In this document: positions 28,364 to 37,696 of the stretch, piece after piece | Layout of the letters: every line of letters begins with the position of its first letter | Numbering within the stretch: the stretch's first letter is position 1 | NCBI RefSeq assembly: GCF_947496995.1 | Contig: NZ_CANMFD010000001.1 | Span: forward strand, 1,112,692-1,176,691 | Direction of reading: 5' to 3' | DNA from: an uncultured Roseibium sp. | Lineage (GTDB): Bacteria > Pseudomonadota > Alphaproteobacteria > Rhizobiales > Stappiaceae | Length of the DNA: 64,000 bases | Made by a program: the position numbers and the translations under genes | The notes under the pieces: generated by a model | The model's input: only the letters and a program-made list of their open reading frames with translations | Databases searched by the model: none | What the model was told of the DNA's origin: nothing

Positions 28364-28747
28364 ATGGCCCTTGATCTTCAGATGCCGGTCCTCGTGGTCG
28401 ATGACTACAAAACGATGATTCGCATTATTCGGAACCTTTTGAAGCAACTTGGTTTCGAGGACATCGACGACGCTGCGGACGGCACCGAAGCTTTGGAAAA
28501 AATGAAACAGCGCCGTTACGGCCTGGTGATTTCGGACTGGAACATGGAACCGATGACCGGTTACGAACTGCTCAAGCAGGTTCGTTCCGACAGCGGTCTC
28601 AGCAAAACACCATTCATCATGGTGACAGCCGAATCCAAAACGGAAAACGTCATCGCCGCCAAGAAGGCAGGCGTTAACAACTATATCGTGAAGCCATTCA
28701 ATGCGCAGACTTTGAAGGGCAAGATCGAGGCCGTCTTCTCTGAATAA
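28364..28747 (+). CDS. cheY: Single-domain response regulator CheY
   Basis: A 127-aa stand-alone receiver. All key residues are present: Asp13/Asp14 (VVDDYK), phosphoacceptor Asp58 (VISDWN), Thr88 (MVTAES) and Lys110 (IVKPF). The sequence closely resembles chemotaxis CheY, which binds the flagellar switch when phosphorylated. It is followed 170 nt later by a CheZ phosphatase, which supports the CheY call. GGAG lies about 10 nt before the ATG. No kinase or receptor gene is nearby. Confidence 0.92.
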   Translation: MALDLQMPVLVVDDYKTMIRIIRNLLKQLGFEDIDDAADGTEALEKMKQRRYGLVISDWNMEPMTGYELLKQVRSDSGLSKTPFIMVTAESKTENVIAAKKAGVNNYIVKPFNAQTLKGKIEAVFSE

Positions 28748-28918
28748 ATTCTTGCGCTCGGCGGAGAAAGGCCCCTGGCCGCATCTCCGCCAATGCAGGA
28801 CGGATGTTCCAGATCAGCGCGGTTCCGCCGGGCAGGCGGATCGGGTGAGTTTTGGTGTTTCCGAAAGGTAATAGCGAGGCTGGCCTACAGTTCCGCGTGT
28901 CGGGAGGATACATTCAAA

Positions 28919-29611
28919 ATGGAAAGGCTGGACCTCATGGCCAACATGAAACAGGAAAACGTCGCACGCATTATCGATTTCTTGCAAGAAAACAAGAATC
29001 GAGAAGGTGAAGTTTCCCTGACCGACGTCATGCATCTTGCCGAGGTGATGTCGGGGTCGATGTTCGACTTTCTTTCGACTGTGCAGCCTGCTGTAACAGA
29101 AGAGCTGACGGCGATCGCCAGACAGATCACATGCATGAAGGAGGAAATCTCCCAATTGCGTGCAAACGACATGAAAACCAACAAGATCCCCGATGCGGGC
29201 CGCGAGTTGGATGCCATTGTCGAGGCGACGGAAACCGCCACCAACACGATCATGGAAACGGCCGAAGAAATCATGGGCGCCGACACCAGTGATCCCGAGG
29301 CCTACCAGGAACTGGTCAGCAACAAGATGATCAGCATTTTCGAGGCCTGCACGTTCCAGGACATCACCGGTCAGCGGATCTCGAAGGTTATCGAGACACT
29401 TCGCTTCATCGATGAACGGGTGTCGTCATTCATCTCGCATCTGCGCATCCCGGAAGACCTGGAAGCTGCCATCGAGGAGAGCGACGAGGAACGCCGCAAG
29501 CGTGAGCTGATCCTGCACGGACCGCAGCATGTCGGCGAAGGAGTTTCCCAGGACGATATCGACGCCCTGCTCGGAGACGCGCAGTCCGATATCGACAAGC
29601 TTTTCGACTGA
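28919..29611 (+). CDS. cheZ: Chemotaxis phosphatase CheZ
   Basis: A 230-aa protein that would dephosphorylate CheY-P. The catalytic block is CTFQDITGQRISKVIETL (Asp148 and Gln152 match the catalytic D and Q of E. coli CheZ). A long helical region precedes it, and the C-terminal tail (VSQDDIDALLGDAQSDIDKLFD) resembles the CheY-binding C-terminal peptide. The ATG at 28919 is preferred, with GGAGG upstream; the track ORF begins too early. A GC-rich terminator follows about 30 nt later. Confidence 0.9.
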   Translation: MERLDLMANMKQENVARIIDFLQENKNREGEVSLTDVMHLAEVMSGSMFDFLSTVQPAVTEELTAIARQITCMKEEISQLRANDMKTNKIPDAGRELDAIVEATETATNTIMETAEEIMGADTSDPEAYQELVSNKMISIFEACTFQDITGQRISKVIETLRFIDERVSSFISHLRIPEDLEAAIEESDEERRKRELILHGPQHVGEGVSQDDIDALLGDAQSDIDKLFD

Positions 29612-29640
29612 ACCCCGGTCCGATAAAATTCTCAAGTTTC

Positions 29641-29664
29641 AAAGGCTGCCGAGGCAGCCTTTTT
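29641..29664 (+). terminator. cheZ rho-independent terminator
   Basis: AAAGGCTGCC-ga-GGCAGCCTTTTT is a tight GC-rich hairpin with a T-run, 30 nt after the cheZ stop. The A-run on the other side could also serve the convergent HAD gene, making it bidirectional. Confidence 0.9.
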
Positions 29665-29673
29665 CATGTCTGG

Positions 29674-30549
29674 TCACCACTGCAGACGCGGCAGGACGGC
29701 GCGGGCGCGCAGTCCTTCCTCGGTCAGGCGGCTGCGGATCAGATGCTCCTCCGGAAAGTCGCTCGGGCCGAAGTCTGACGCGTGGATGCCGGCTGTGATG
29801 AACAGGACATCGATATCCTGGGACACAGCGCCGCGGATATCCGTCGGCAGGCCGTCGCCGATCGCCAGCACGTCCTCCTTGCGGATATTTTCCACCCCGA
29901 GCGTCTCGAAACGCTTCATGGCTGCCTGGTAGATCGGTGCATGCGGCTTGCCCAGAATGGTGACCTCGCCGCCCAGATCCTCGTAAAGACGCGCCAGGGC
30001 GCCCGCGCACCAGACCAGCCGGTCGCCGCGTTCCACGACGATGTCCGGATTGGCGCAGATCATGGGCAGTTTGCGGTCGGCCAGTTTCTGCAGGCGATCG
30101 CGGTAGTCGTCGGGCGTTTCGGTCTCGTCGTCGGCCAGACCCGTGCAGCTGATCGCCTCGGCTTCTTCGTCGTTGGAAGTGAAGGTCGCCTCAAGGTCCC
30201 GGTATAGCGGCTGGTCCCGGTCCGGACCGATATGCAACAGGGTCTTGCGGCCCTGTGCAATCAGAACATCCCTGGTAACGTCCCCGGAGGAGATGATGCT
30301 GTCATAGGTCTGCTCCGGGACACCCATGGAAGCGAGCATCTCGCCCACCTGCTTGGCCGGCCGCGGCGCGTTGGTGATCAGCACGACCTTGCCGCCGGTT
30401 TCCTCGCGGTAGGTCTGAAGGGCCTTGTGTGCCTCCTCGAAGGCCGTCACACCATTGTGCAGAACGCCCCAGACATCACATAAGATGCCCTTGTAAGAGG
30501 GCGCGAGGGCGCGAAGCCCGTCAGTCAGTAGTGGTGCAGAAGCGGTCAT
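29674..30549 (-). CDS. HAD-IIA phosphatase (TIGR01459 type)
   Basis: A 291-aa HAD-superfamily hydrolase of subfamily IIA. Motif I is [13 protein letters not shown], where the usual second Asp is Trp-Gly; motif II is [14 protein letters not shown]; motif III/IV includes [12 protein letters not shown] and [33 protein letters not shown] rather than DxDGT is normal for this family of uncharacterised alphaproteobacterial proteins. It is convergent with cheZ and divergent from mutL. The substrate is unknown. Confidence 0.9.
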   Translation of the reverse strand: MTASAPLLTDGLRALAPSYKGILCDVWGVLHNGVTAFEEAHKALQTYREETGGKVVLITNAPRPAKQVGEMLASMGVPEQTYDSIISSGDVTRDVLIAQGRKTLLHIGPDRDQPLYRDLEATFTSNDEEAEAISCTGLADDETETPDDYRDRLQKLADRKLPMICANPDIVVERGDRLVWCAGALARLYEDLGGEVTILGKPHAPIYQAAMKRFETLGVENIRKEDVLAIGDGLPTDIRGAVSQDIDVLFITAGIHASDFGPSDFPEEHLIRSRLTEEGLRARAVLPRLQW

Positions 30550-30662
30550 GGAGGGTCACCCGGATCACGAAAGGTCTGATAAGCTTTGCAAAGAATCGAA
30601 GCAAACTCGGCGCGGACCATATAGGAACATGCCGCAGTGCGAAACCGAGTAGAGAGAGTTTC

Positions 30663-32510
30663 ATGCAGGTCAGGCAACTTGGCGAACAGGTGATCAACCA
30701 GATTGCCGCCGGCGAGGTGATCGAGCGTCCCGCCAGCGTGATCAAGGAACTGGTTGAAAACGCCGTGGATGCCGGGGCGTCGAACATCGAAATCGTCACC
30801 GCTGCCGGGGGCAAGACCCTGATGCGGGTGTCGGACGATGGCGAAGGCATGCGTCGGGACGACCTGAATCTGGCGATCCGGCGCCATTGCACTTCGAAAA
30901 TCTCCGACGACGACCTTTTCGACATCCGCACGCTCGGCTTTCGCGGCGAAGCGCTGCCCTCCATCGGGTCGGTGGCGCGTCTGGCCATCCAGACCCGTCA
31001 CCGGGAGGAAGACCACGCCTGGGCGATTGCCGTAGAAGGCGGCAGGCAACAGCCGGTCACCCCTGCCGCGCGCACCAGGGGCACGCAGGTTGAGGTCCGG
31101 GACCTATTCTTTGCAACGCCCGCGAGATTGAAATTCCTGAAATCTGACCGGGCCGAAGCCTCCGCGATCACCGAAATCGTCAAGCGCATCGCCCTTGCTT
31201 ATCCGCAGATAGGATTTGCGCTGTCCGGTGCCGACCGCCAGACGCTCAACTGGCCGGCGGCCCGCGGCGGCGAGCCGCATCTGGCGCGGATCGCGCAGAT
31301 CCTCGGGCAGGATTTCGTCGACAACGCCATGGATATCGACGCAGAGCGCGAAGGGATTCGCCTGACCGGCTTCGCCGGCCTGCCGACCCACCATCGCGGC
31401 AATGCCCAGCATCAGTTCTTCTATGTCAACGGCCGCCCCGTGAAGGACAAGCTGCTTTTGTCCGGTCTGCGGGGCGCCTATGCCGATGTTCTGGCGCGCG
31501 ACCGGCATCCGGTGGTCGTGCTGTTCCTGGACCTCGATCCGGTGCAGGTGGATGTGAACGTGCACCCTGCCAAGGCGGATGTCCGCTTCCGGGATTCCCA
31601 GCTTGTGCGCGGACTGCTGGTGGGATCCATCAAGCACAGTCTTGTTCAGGCCGGGCACCGTTCGTCCACGTCGAATGCCGCCGTTGCACTCGATGCTCTG
31701 CGGACACATGCGCCGGGAAGCGGGCCGGGCGCCGCATACGGGCGACCCGCCGCTACCCCGCGTTGGGACCCGGAGGTTTTCCGTCCGGTCGACGCCGCGG
31801 TCGCCTCTGTGTCAGGATTTGCCGAACAGCCTCAGGAACGCTTCGCGGGCCCCGGCGGGTTCGACGCCTTTGGCGCACCATCGGCGGATGCCCGCGCGCA
31901 TGAGGTTCCGGTCGAAAGCGAAAAAACCCGGCTACCGCTAGGTGCGGCGCGTGCCCAGGTGCATGAAACATATATCATCGCCCAGACCGGTGACGGGGTT
32001 GTCATCGTCGACCAGCATGCGGCGCACGAACGGCTCGTCTACGAGCGCCTGAAGGAAGCGCTGGCGAAGAAGGAGGTCGCCCGGCAGATCCTCCTTATTC
32101 CTGAAATCGTGGAGTTGCCGGAAGAAGACGCCGCCCGGCTGGCGGAGCGGGCCGAGGATCTGGAGAAGGTCGGGCTTAGTCTGGAAGCTTTCGGTCCGGG
32201 CGCGATCGCCGTCAGGGAGACACCCGCGATCCTGGGCGACATGGATATCCAGGGGATGGTTCGCAATCTGGCTGACGAGCTTGCCGAGTGGGATACGGCC
32301 GATGGCCTGAAGGAAAAGCTGGATCATGTTGCCGCCACCATGGCCTGCCACGGATCGGTGCGCGCCGGCCGCCGCATGCGCCCGGAGGAAATGGATGCCC
32401 TGCTGCGGGATATGGAGGCGACCCCGCTTTCCGGCCAGTGCAACCACGGACGACCCACATGGGTGGAACTGAAACTGACGGACATCGAGAAGCTGTTCGG
32501 ACGAAAGTAA
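30663..32510 (+). CDS. mutL: DNA mismatch repair protein MutL
   Basis: A 615-aa protein. The N-terminal GHKL ATPase has [34 protein letters not shown] and [11 protein letters not shown]. The C-terminal dimerisation domain carries [12 protein letters not shown], which fits the endonuclease motif DQHA-x2-E-x4-E, along with ACHGSVRAG and CNHGRPTW. It is therefore of the nicking type expected in organisms lacking MutH. The start is at the ATG after AGAGAGTTTC; the track ORF has 78 extra residues. The middle linker (about 340-430) is Pro/Ala-rich, as usual. Confidence 0.97.
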   Translation: MQVRQLGEQVINQIAAGEVIERPASVIKELVENAVDAGASNIEIVTAAGGKTLMRVSDDGEGMRRDDLNLAIRRHCTSKISDDDLFDIRTLGFRGEALPSIGSVARLAIQTRHREEDHAWAIAVEGGRQQPVTPAARTRGTQVEVRDLFFATPARLKFLKSDRAEASAITEIVKRIALAYPQIGFALSGADRQTLNWPAARGGEPHLARIAQILGQDFVDNAMDIDAEREGIRLTGFAGLPTHHRGNAQHQFFYVNGRPVKDKLLLSGLRGAYADVLARDRHPVVVLFLDLDPVQVDVNVHPAKADVRFRDSQLVRGLLVGSIKHSLVQAGHRSSTSNAAVALDALRTHAPGSGPGAAYGRPAATPRWDPEVFRPVDAAVASVSGFAEQPQERFAGPGGFDAFGAPSADARAHEVPVESEKTRLPLGAARAQVHETYIIAQTGDGVVIVDQHAAHERLVYERLKEALAKKEVARQILLIPEIVELPEEDAARLAERAEDLEKVGLSLEAFGPGAIAVRETPAILGDMDIQGMVRNLADELAEWDTADGLKEKLDHVAATMACHGSVRAGRRMRPEEMDALLRDMEATPLSGQCNHGRPTWVELKLTDIEKLFGRK

Positions 32511-32578
32511 AGTTCGGCGTGATCGGCTGCGGATTTTGCGCCGTAGGATTGCCGGACGATCATTATCAGGAGACCGGG

Positions 32579-33421
32579 ATGTTGGCAGACGCATCGTCTG
32601 AAAAACGAAGCAGGCGTGTGTGGAAGGCCCTTGCCAGATTGGCGGTCATCCTCGCCATCGCCTACGTGATGGCCGCCGGATACATGTATCTCAATCAGCG
32701 CAGCTTTGTTTTCGTACCTTCCGGTGATCTTTCCGCACCTGCGGAAAAAGGGCTGGAAACCGTTGCCGTTGAAACGGTCGCAATGGCAGACGGGACGAAA
32801 GTGGCCGTCTGGAGCGCGGAACCGGCACGCGAAGGCGCACCGACAGTGCTCTATTTTCACGGAAATTCCGGCAATGTTTCAACCAGGTGGGAGCGTTTCA
32901 GACAGATCCTCGACAGCGGCTTCGGGCTCTATGCGCCCAGCTACCGGGGCTATGCGGGCAGTGAGGGAAGTCCATCGGAAGCAGCGTTCGTATCAGATGG
33001 GCTGGAGCACTTCGACCGGCTGTCGGCCTCGGGTGCGCCAATCGTGCTTCACGGTGAAAGCCTGGGAACCGGTGTCGCGACAGCGGTCGCCGAACAGCGC
33101 CCGAAGGCCAGACTTCTGGTGCTGGAGGCGCCTTACACGGCGCTCGTCGATCTGGCGTATGAGAACTATTCCTGGCTGCCGGTGAGCCTTTTGATGAAGG
33201 ACCCCATGCCGACACGCGAGCGCATAGAAAACGTTGCCGCGCCGCTGTTGATCGTTCATGGCACGAATGATGGGCTCATTTCCGTCGAGCACGGCAAACG
33301 ATTGTTCGAACGGGCCACTGATCCGAAACGCCTCTTCATCGTTGAAGGGGCCGGTCATGGAAACCTGTGGGGCAACGGTCTGTGGCCCGCCGTTCTGGAA
33401 ACCTGGCGGCAGATGCAGTGA
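32579..33421 (+). CDS. Membrane-anchored alpha/beta hydrolase (Bem46/ABHD13-like)
   Basis: A 280-aa protein with one N-terminal anchor (LARLAVILAIAYVMAAGYMYLNQRSFVF), then an alpha/beta-hydrolase domain. YFHGNSGNVSTRWERF is the oxyanion region, LHGESLGTGVATAVAEQ has the nucleophile Ser in GESLG, and IVHGTNDGLISVEHG and EGAGHGNLW supply the acid and His. The mature domain faces the periplasm. The ORF-track start is within mutL; the ATG used here lies 69 nt after the mutL stop. Substrate unknown. Confidence 0.88.
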   Translation: MLADASSEKRSRRVWKALARLAVILAIAYVMAAGYMYLNQRSFVFVPSGDLSAPAEKGLETVAVETVAMADGTKVAVWSAEPAREGAPTVLYFHGNSGNVSTRWERFRQILDSGFGLYAPSYRGYAGSEGSPSEAAFVSDGLEHFDRLSASGAPIVLHGESLGTGVATAVAEQRPKARLLVLEAPYTALVDLAYENYSWLPVSLLMKDPMPTRERIENVAAPLLIVHGTNDGLISVEHGKRLFERATDPKRLFIVEGAGHGNLWGNGLWPAVLETWRQMQ

Positions 33422-33486
33422 TGGCCACTTGTTGTTGAGAGGGCCGGGCATACTGACGCCGCTGCTGCGGTGCCACACCAGTCATT

Positions 33487-33520
33487 AAGAACCCCGGACC
33501 GCTGGGCCCGGGGCTCTTGT
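33487..33520 (-). terminator. Porin gene terminator
   Basis: On the minus strand AGAGCCCCGGGCCCAGCGGTCCGGGGTTCTT has a GCCCCGG/TCCGGGGT stem and a short T-rich end, about 20 nt after the porin stop. Confidence 0.65.
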
Positions 33521-33539
33521 ATTGAGAAATCGCGAAAGC

Positions 33540-34727
33540 TCAGAACGTCCGCTGGACGCGGAAGGTCCCGTAGAGTTCGTAGGTATCGTCGAGGCCGGAC
33601 GACTGGCTGAAGTCCAGGTCGCGGTACTGCAGTTCCGGACCCATGACGAAGCCGGAAACCGGTTCCCAGACCACGTTGGCTGTCGCATCCCACTGAGTGA
33701 AATCATAGGCGTTGGTGCCGCCTTCCACACTGTGGTAGCCACCTTCGAGATTGGCTTCGATGGTGTCGGTCAGGCCCAGGTTGACGCCGCCGAAGACATT
33801 CCAGGTCTTGGTGGTGTCGGTCCCCGTTCCTGTGAAGACGGCATCGGTGATCCGGCTGTTCCATCCGGTTGAGCCATAGCCGCCGGCACCGTCCGTATAA
33901 ACACCCTGAACGGCAATGCTGCCGCCATTGGCCAGGCCGCTGAACTTGAATTCCACGCCGCCGCCGACGGCCCAGCCGAGTTCATCACCGCCGCCGCCAG
34001 TGACGCCGTTATAGGTTCCATCCGGATAGACCTGATGCAGTGCGCCCATGACCTGGGCTGCGCCCCAACCCTGCGTGAGGCCGACCGCGGCAACGAAGTC
34101 CGGCATGCGTGTGCCGCCGTAGTCTTCCGTGCCGCCGTTCAGGCCGATGCTGGTCTCGCGCGACGAGCGGTCCTCGATTGCGACTGTTGCATTGAAACCG
34201 TGACCGAAAGCGAACGTATAGGCAGCCTGATTGACCTTCTGGTCGCTGTAGCTCTCGATCTGTGCGTTAAACGCATAGCCGGTGAAGAAGTCGAAGTTCG
34301 AGCCATTCCGGCCGGCCAGCAGACCGCCCCACTGGATATAGGCCTTGTCCACCGTGAAGGACGAGTTGTCGTCGTTGGTGGCCGTGCCATACATCTCGAT
34401 AAAGGTGCGCAGCGTGCCGTATTCGGTCGCGGTGCGGGAATCGAGGTAGAGGTAACCGCGCGAACGCAGCTGAATGGCGTCGGAATCGCGGTCACCCCAG
34501 GAGTTTTCAGCTTCGCCGAAGTTTCTGAAACGTGTGTCGAAGCGAACGCGGCCGCCGACGCGCAGGCAGGTTTCGGTGCCGGGGATGTAGTAGAAGCGGG
34601 CGCCATAGGCATCGCAGATGCGGACATAATCGACAGGCTCCGGAGCTACTGGCAGATCAGCAGCCTGAGCCGGGTTGGCCGCCGCCACGAAACCGGCGAG
34701 TGCGCCAAGAACAGCAATACGAGTCAT
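33540..34727 (-). CDS. Porin_2-family outer-membrane porin
   Basis: A 395-aa beta-barrel porin with a Sec signal (MTRIAVLGALAGFVAAANPAQA). The mature start ADLPVAPEPVDYVRICDAYGARFYYIPGTETCLRVGGRVRFD is the signature of the rhizobial Omp2b/RopA-like family, including the two cysteines near the N-terminus. Alternating-polarity strands continue to the C-terminal Phe (GTFRVQRTF), as needed for barrel assembly. It is the major general diffusion channel type of the group. The start has GGAG 6 nt upstream; the track ORF is 38 codons too long. Confidence 0.95.
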   Translation of the reverse strand: MTRIAVLGALAGFVAAANPAQAADLPVAPEPVDYVRICDAYGARFYYIPGTETCLRVGGRVRFDTRFRNFGEAENSWGDRDSDAIQLRSRGYLYLDSRTATEYGTLRTFIEMYGTATNDDNSSFTVDKAYIQWGGLLAGRNGSNFDFFTGYAFNAQIESYSDQKVNQAAYTFAFGHGFNATVAIEDRSSRETSIGLNGGTEDYGGTRMPDFVAAVGLTQGWGAAQVMGALHQVYPDGTYNGVTGGGGDELGWAVGGGVEFKFSGLANGGSIAVQGVYTDGAGGYGSTGWNSRITDAVFTGTGTDTTKTWNVFGGVNLGLTDTIEANLEGGYHSVEGGTNAYDFTQWDATANVVWEPVSGFVMGPELQYRDLDFSQSSGLDDTYELYGTFRVQRTF

Positions 34728-34909
34728 TTGATACTCCGAAAAGAATGCGGACTTGATCCTCACCTGGAAACATGGGTCCGTATAGGGCGATTTGGATAGC
34801 GCACCGGTCACAAATGTCGTCGGGCAGGACGTTTGATTCACTGTGTTGCTTATGTGTCACGAGGAAACTTAACGCTGCGTCATGCACGTGTGCAAGTCCG
34901 GGTGAAGGC

Positions 34910-35386
34910 CTATCGGGGTTGTCGCTTTGCCTGAAAGAATGTTTTCAACAAAACACCGGAGCGGGTTTCGCCGATCCCCGCATAAACGTCCGGGGCGTGA
35001 TGGCAGGTCGGCTGACTGAAGAATCTGGTGCCGTGATCGACGGCCCCGCCTTTTTCATCGCCGGCGCCGTAATAAAGACGCCGGATGCGCGCGAAGGAAA
35101 TCGCCCCTGCACACATCGGGCATGGTTCAAGCGTCACGTAGAGATCGCAATCCGGCAGGCGCTGGGATCCAAGCTCGGCGCAGGCTGCGCGCAGGACCAG
35201 GATTTCCGCATGGGCGGTCGGATCGTTGAGCTCAAGCGTCCGGTTGCCGTCCCGGGCAAGGACTCTGTCCCCCTGAACGACAACAGCTCCGACAGGCACT
35301 TCACCCCTGGCGGCAGCCTTTTCCGCCTCGCCCAGGGCCAGGTCCATGAAGGACCTCTGGCGCTCATCGGTTTGCGCGCCGGTCAT
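34910..35386 (-). CDS. tadA: tRNA adenosine(34) deaminase TadA
   Basis: A 158-aa enzyme that converts A34 to inosine in tRNA-Arg(ACG). The zinc site is intact: HAEILVLRAAC with catalytic Glu, and PCPMCAGAISFARIRRLYYGA. GGAVDHGTRFF and the length are typical. The alternative of a guanine or cytosine deaminase is less likely given this pattern. It is divergent from the pseudouridine synthase gene, and a MITE-like element lies in between. Confidence 0.95.
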   Translation of the reverse strand: MTGAQTDERQRSFMDLALGEAEKAAARGEVPVGAVVVQGDRVLARDGNRTLELNDPTAHAEILVLRAACAELGSQRLPDCDLYVTLEPCPMCAGAISFARIRRLYYGAGDEKGGAVDHGTRFFSQPTCHHAPDVYAGIGETRSGVLLKTFFQAKRQPR

Positions 35387-35442
35387 GAGTTTTCGGTTCT
35401 GATGGAGGCAATCGGGGTCATATGAATTTGTTTACGGTATGG

Positions 35443-35572
35443 ACTCATAAATGAAGATGAAATGGTTTCACCCCGTGTCGTCAGCGTGCTTGACCGGGCA
35501 TGAAGTCCGCTCCGCGCAAGCTTCCTGACGGGATTTCCCATTTCCGATGCCATTTCGTCTTTATTTATGAGT
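35443..35572. repeat. MITE-like element with 23-bp terminal inverted repeats
   Basis: ACTCATAAATGAAGATGAAATGG (35443-35465) and CCATTTCGTCTTTATTTATGAGT (35550-35572) are inverted copies matching at 21 of 23 positions. They bound a 130-bp non-coding segment in the tadA/pseudouridine synthase intergenic region. The core has no ORF and can fold partially on itself. Size and ends fit a miniature inverted-repeat element; no transposase of matching ends is in the window. Confidence 0.65.
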
Positions 35573-35725
35573 TTACACCCTAGTTGGAATTATGCGCTCC
35601 GTCAGCCCCGGTTGCGAAATTTTGGCCCGGATAACGGGCAGGTTCCGGGTCGGAAAATGCTCCATCTTGACCATTGCTTAAAACAAGCGATTTCCGAAAG
35701 GCCCAAGCTCTGCTATGACGCGCGC

Positions 35726-37105
35726 ATGACGACAAGAAAAACACCCCCCAGGCGCCCGGCCGCAGCAAAAGGTCAGGGGCGCGACAAGCGCGCATCGGAA
35801 AAACGCCGCCCGGCAGCCAAAGATGCGCCGAAAAATGTGCCGAAAGCGGTGCCGGTAGTCGCCCCCCGTGTCTCCGGTGATGCCGCGGACCGCGGCGAAC
35901 GGATCGCCAAGGTCATGGCGCGCGCCGGTCTGTGTTCCCGCCGGGAGGCGGAAACCTGGATCGAGAACGGCAGGGTCGAACTGAACGGCAAGGCGCTGAC
36001 GACGCCTGCGATCACGGTGACCCCGAACGACAAGGTGGTCGTGGACGGAAAACTGTTGCCGACACGGGAGCGCACGCGCCTTTGGCTTTATCACAAGCCG
36101 CGCGGCCTCGTGACGACCAACAAGGACCCCGAAGGCCGGCCCACGGTTTTCGACAGACTGCCGGCGGAACTGCCGCGTGTGCTGACCGTCGGCCGTCTCG
36201 ACATCAACACGGAAGGTTTGCTGCTCCTGACCAATGACGGCGGGTTGGCGCGCGTGCTGGAGCTGCCGTCGACCGGCTGGCTGCGGCGCTACCGGGTACG
36301 CGCCTTCGGCAAGGTGACGCAGGCCGATCTGGACGGATTGAAGGATGGCATTGCCATCGAGGGGGCTCTCTACGGCGCCATCGAGGCGACGCTGGACAAG
36401 GAGCAGGGCGGCAACAGCTGGATGACCGTGGGGCTGCGCGAAGGCAAGAACCGCGAAGTCAAACGGGTTCTGGAGCATCTCGGCCTGACAGTGAACCGTC
36501 TGATCCGCCTGTCCTACGGTCCGTTCCAGTTGATGGACCTTCCGGAAGGCGATGTTCGCGAGATCCGGGGTCGGGTCCTGCGCGACCAGCTTGGCGACAC
36601 TCTGGCGGAAGAAGCCGGTGCGGATTTCGATGCGCCGCTCTACCATACGCCCAAGCCGGAAGCGGAGAAGAAAGCCTCCGGACCCCGCCAAAAATCCGGC
36701 CGCTCCGGCGAAGGGCAGTCGGGCGAGCGCCGCGAGGGCGGGCAGGGCAAATGGATGACGGCCCGCGAGGGCAAGTCCGTGACCGATCGCCACAAGGCAA
36801 CGAAGTCGAAGCGGTCGGACGCTGCCGGTGCTGATCGGGATAAGGATCGCAAGCCCGGCAACCGCAAGCCGTCCGGGCCGAAAAAGGAAAAGGTTTCGCC
36901 GCGTAGCCGTTTCCGCATGACGTCGGACGCCAAACCCCGCAAGGACTTCGGCGAGCAACGCTTCAATGCACCGCAGCGCAAGATCTGGGGTGACGATGGC
37001 CTGGTGGAAGACAAGCATCAGGAAAGCCGCAGCGAAGCTGAAAAACGTGCCCGCAGCGGCCCGCCGAAAGGCGGCAGGGGACCGAGGGGTGGGGGCCGTT
37101 CGTGA
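35726..37105 (+). CDS. 23S rRNA pseudouridine synthase, RluB/RsuA family, with long basic tail
   Basis: A 459-aa protein. After a basic N-terminal region (RKTPPRRPAAAKGQGRDKRASEKRR), an S4 RNA-binding domain (RIAKVMARAGLCSRREAETWIENGRVELNG) is followed by the RsuA-family catalytic domain (LTVGRLDINTEGLLLLTNDGGLA, with the catalytic Asp in GRLDINT, and VGLREGKNREVKRVLEHLGL). The last about 140 residues are Lys/Arg/Gly-rich and disordered. The start is the ATG before TTRKTPP; the track ORF runs into the MITE-like element. The 3' end overlaps rsmD by 4 nt. Both are rRNA modification enzymes, so the operon makes sense. Confidence 0.92.
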   Translation: MTTRKTPPRRPAAAKGQGRDKRASEKRRPAAKDAPKNVPKAVPVVAPRVSGDAADRGERIAKVMARAGLCSRREAETWIENGRVELNGKALTTPAITVTPNDKVVVDGKLLPTRERTRLWLYHKPRGLVTTNKDPEGRPTVFDRLPAELPRVLTVGRLDINTEGLLLLTNDGGLARVLELPSTGWLRRYRVRAFGKVTQADLDGLKDGIAIEGALYGAIEATLDKEQGGNSWMTVGLREGKNREVKRVLEHLGLTVNRLIRLSYGPFQLMDLPEGDVREIRGRVLRDQLGDTLAEEAGADFDAPLYHTPKPEAEKKASGPRQKSGRSGEGQSGERREGGQGKWMTAREGKSVTDRHKATKSKRSDAAGADRDKDRKPGNRKPSGPKKEKVSPRSRFRMTSDAKPRKDFGEQRFNAPQRKIWGDDGLVEDKHQESRSEAEKRARSGPPKGGRGPRGGGRS

Positions 37106-37665
37106 GAATTGTCGCCGGACGTTTCAAGGGCGCGGCACTTGCCGCGCCGAAATCGCAGGCGACCCGCCCGACAAGCGACCGGCTGCGCGAAACGATCTTC
37201 AACATTCTCGCCCACGGTCTCGACGTCGAGCTTGACGGCATCCGGGTTCTGGATCTTTTTGCCGGCACCGGCGCGCTTGGCTTCGAGGCGATCAGCCGCG
37301 GCGCGCGTCATTGCACCTTCATTGAGGAGGGCACGCAGGCGCGCGGCGTGATCCGTGCCAATATGGAAAACCTCGGCCTGAACGGCGCTGCGAAGATTTT
37401 CCGCCGTGACGCCGTCCGCCTCGGCAGTGCCGGTAACATCGAACCGTTCGATCTGCTGTTCGCCGATCCTCCCTATGACAAGGGGCTTGGCGAAAAGGCC
37501 CTTGCCTCGGCCGCGGCCGGTGGTTGGCTAAAGCCGGGCGCCATATGCGTTCTGGAAGAGCGTGCGTCCGCCGCGATCGAGATCCCCGAAGGCTTCACCG
37601 AACGCGACCGGCGGCAGGCCGGTGACAGCCAGGTGGTTTTTCTTGGCTACAGTCCGGGAATGTAA
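37102..37665 (+). CDS. rsmD: 16S rRNA (guanine966-N2)-methyltransferase RsmD
   Basis: A 187-aa SAM-dependent methyltransferase. The N-terminus MRIVAGRFKGAALAAPKSQATRPTSDRLRETIFNIL is characteristic. SAM binding is by VLDLFAGTGALGFEAISRGA, and the catalytic motif is FADPPYD. Starts with GTG, overlapping the upstream stop codon in GTGA, so it is translationally coupled to the pseudouridine synthase. Confidence 0.96.
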   Translation: MRIVAGRFKGAALAAPKSQATRPTSDRLRETIFNILAHGLDVELDGIRVLDLFAGTGALGFEAISRGARHCTFIEEGTQARGVIRANMENLGLNGAAKIFRRDAVRLGSAGNIEPFDLLFADPPYDKGLGEKALASAAAGGWLKPGAICVLEERASAAIEIPEGFTERDRRQAGDSQVVFLGYSPGM

Positions 37666-37696
37666 TCAAACAGGTTCTTGTTTGTAGAAGTTGGTA

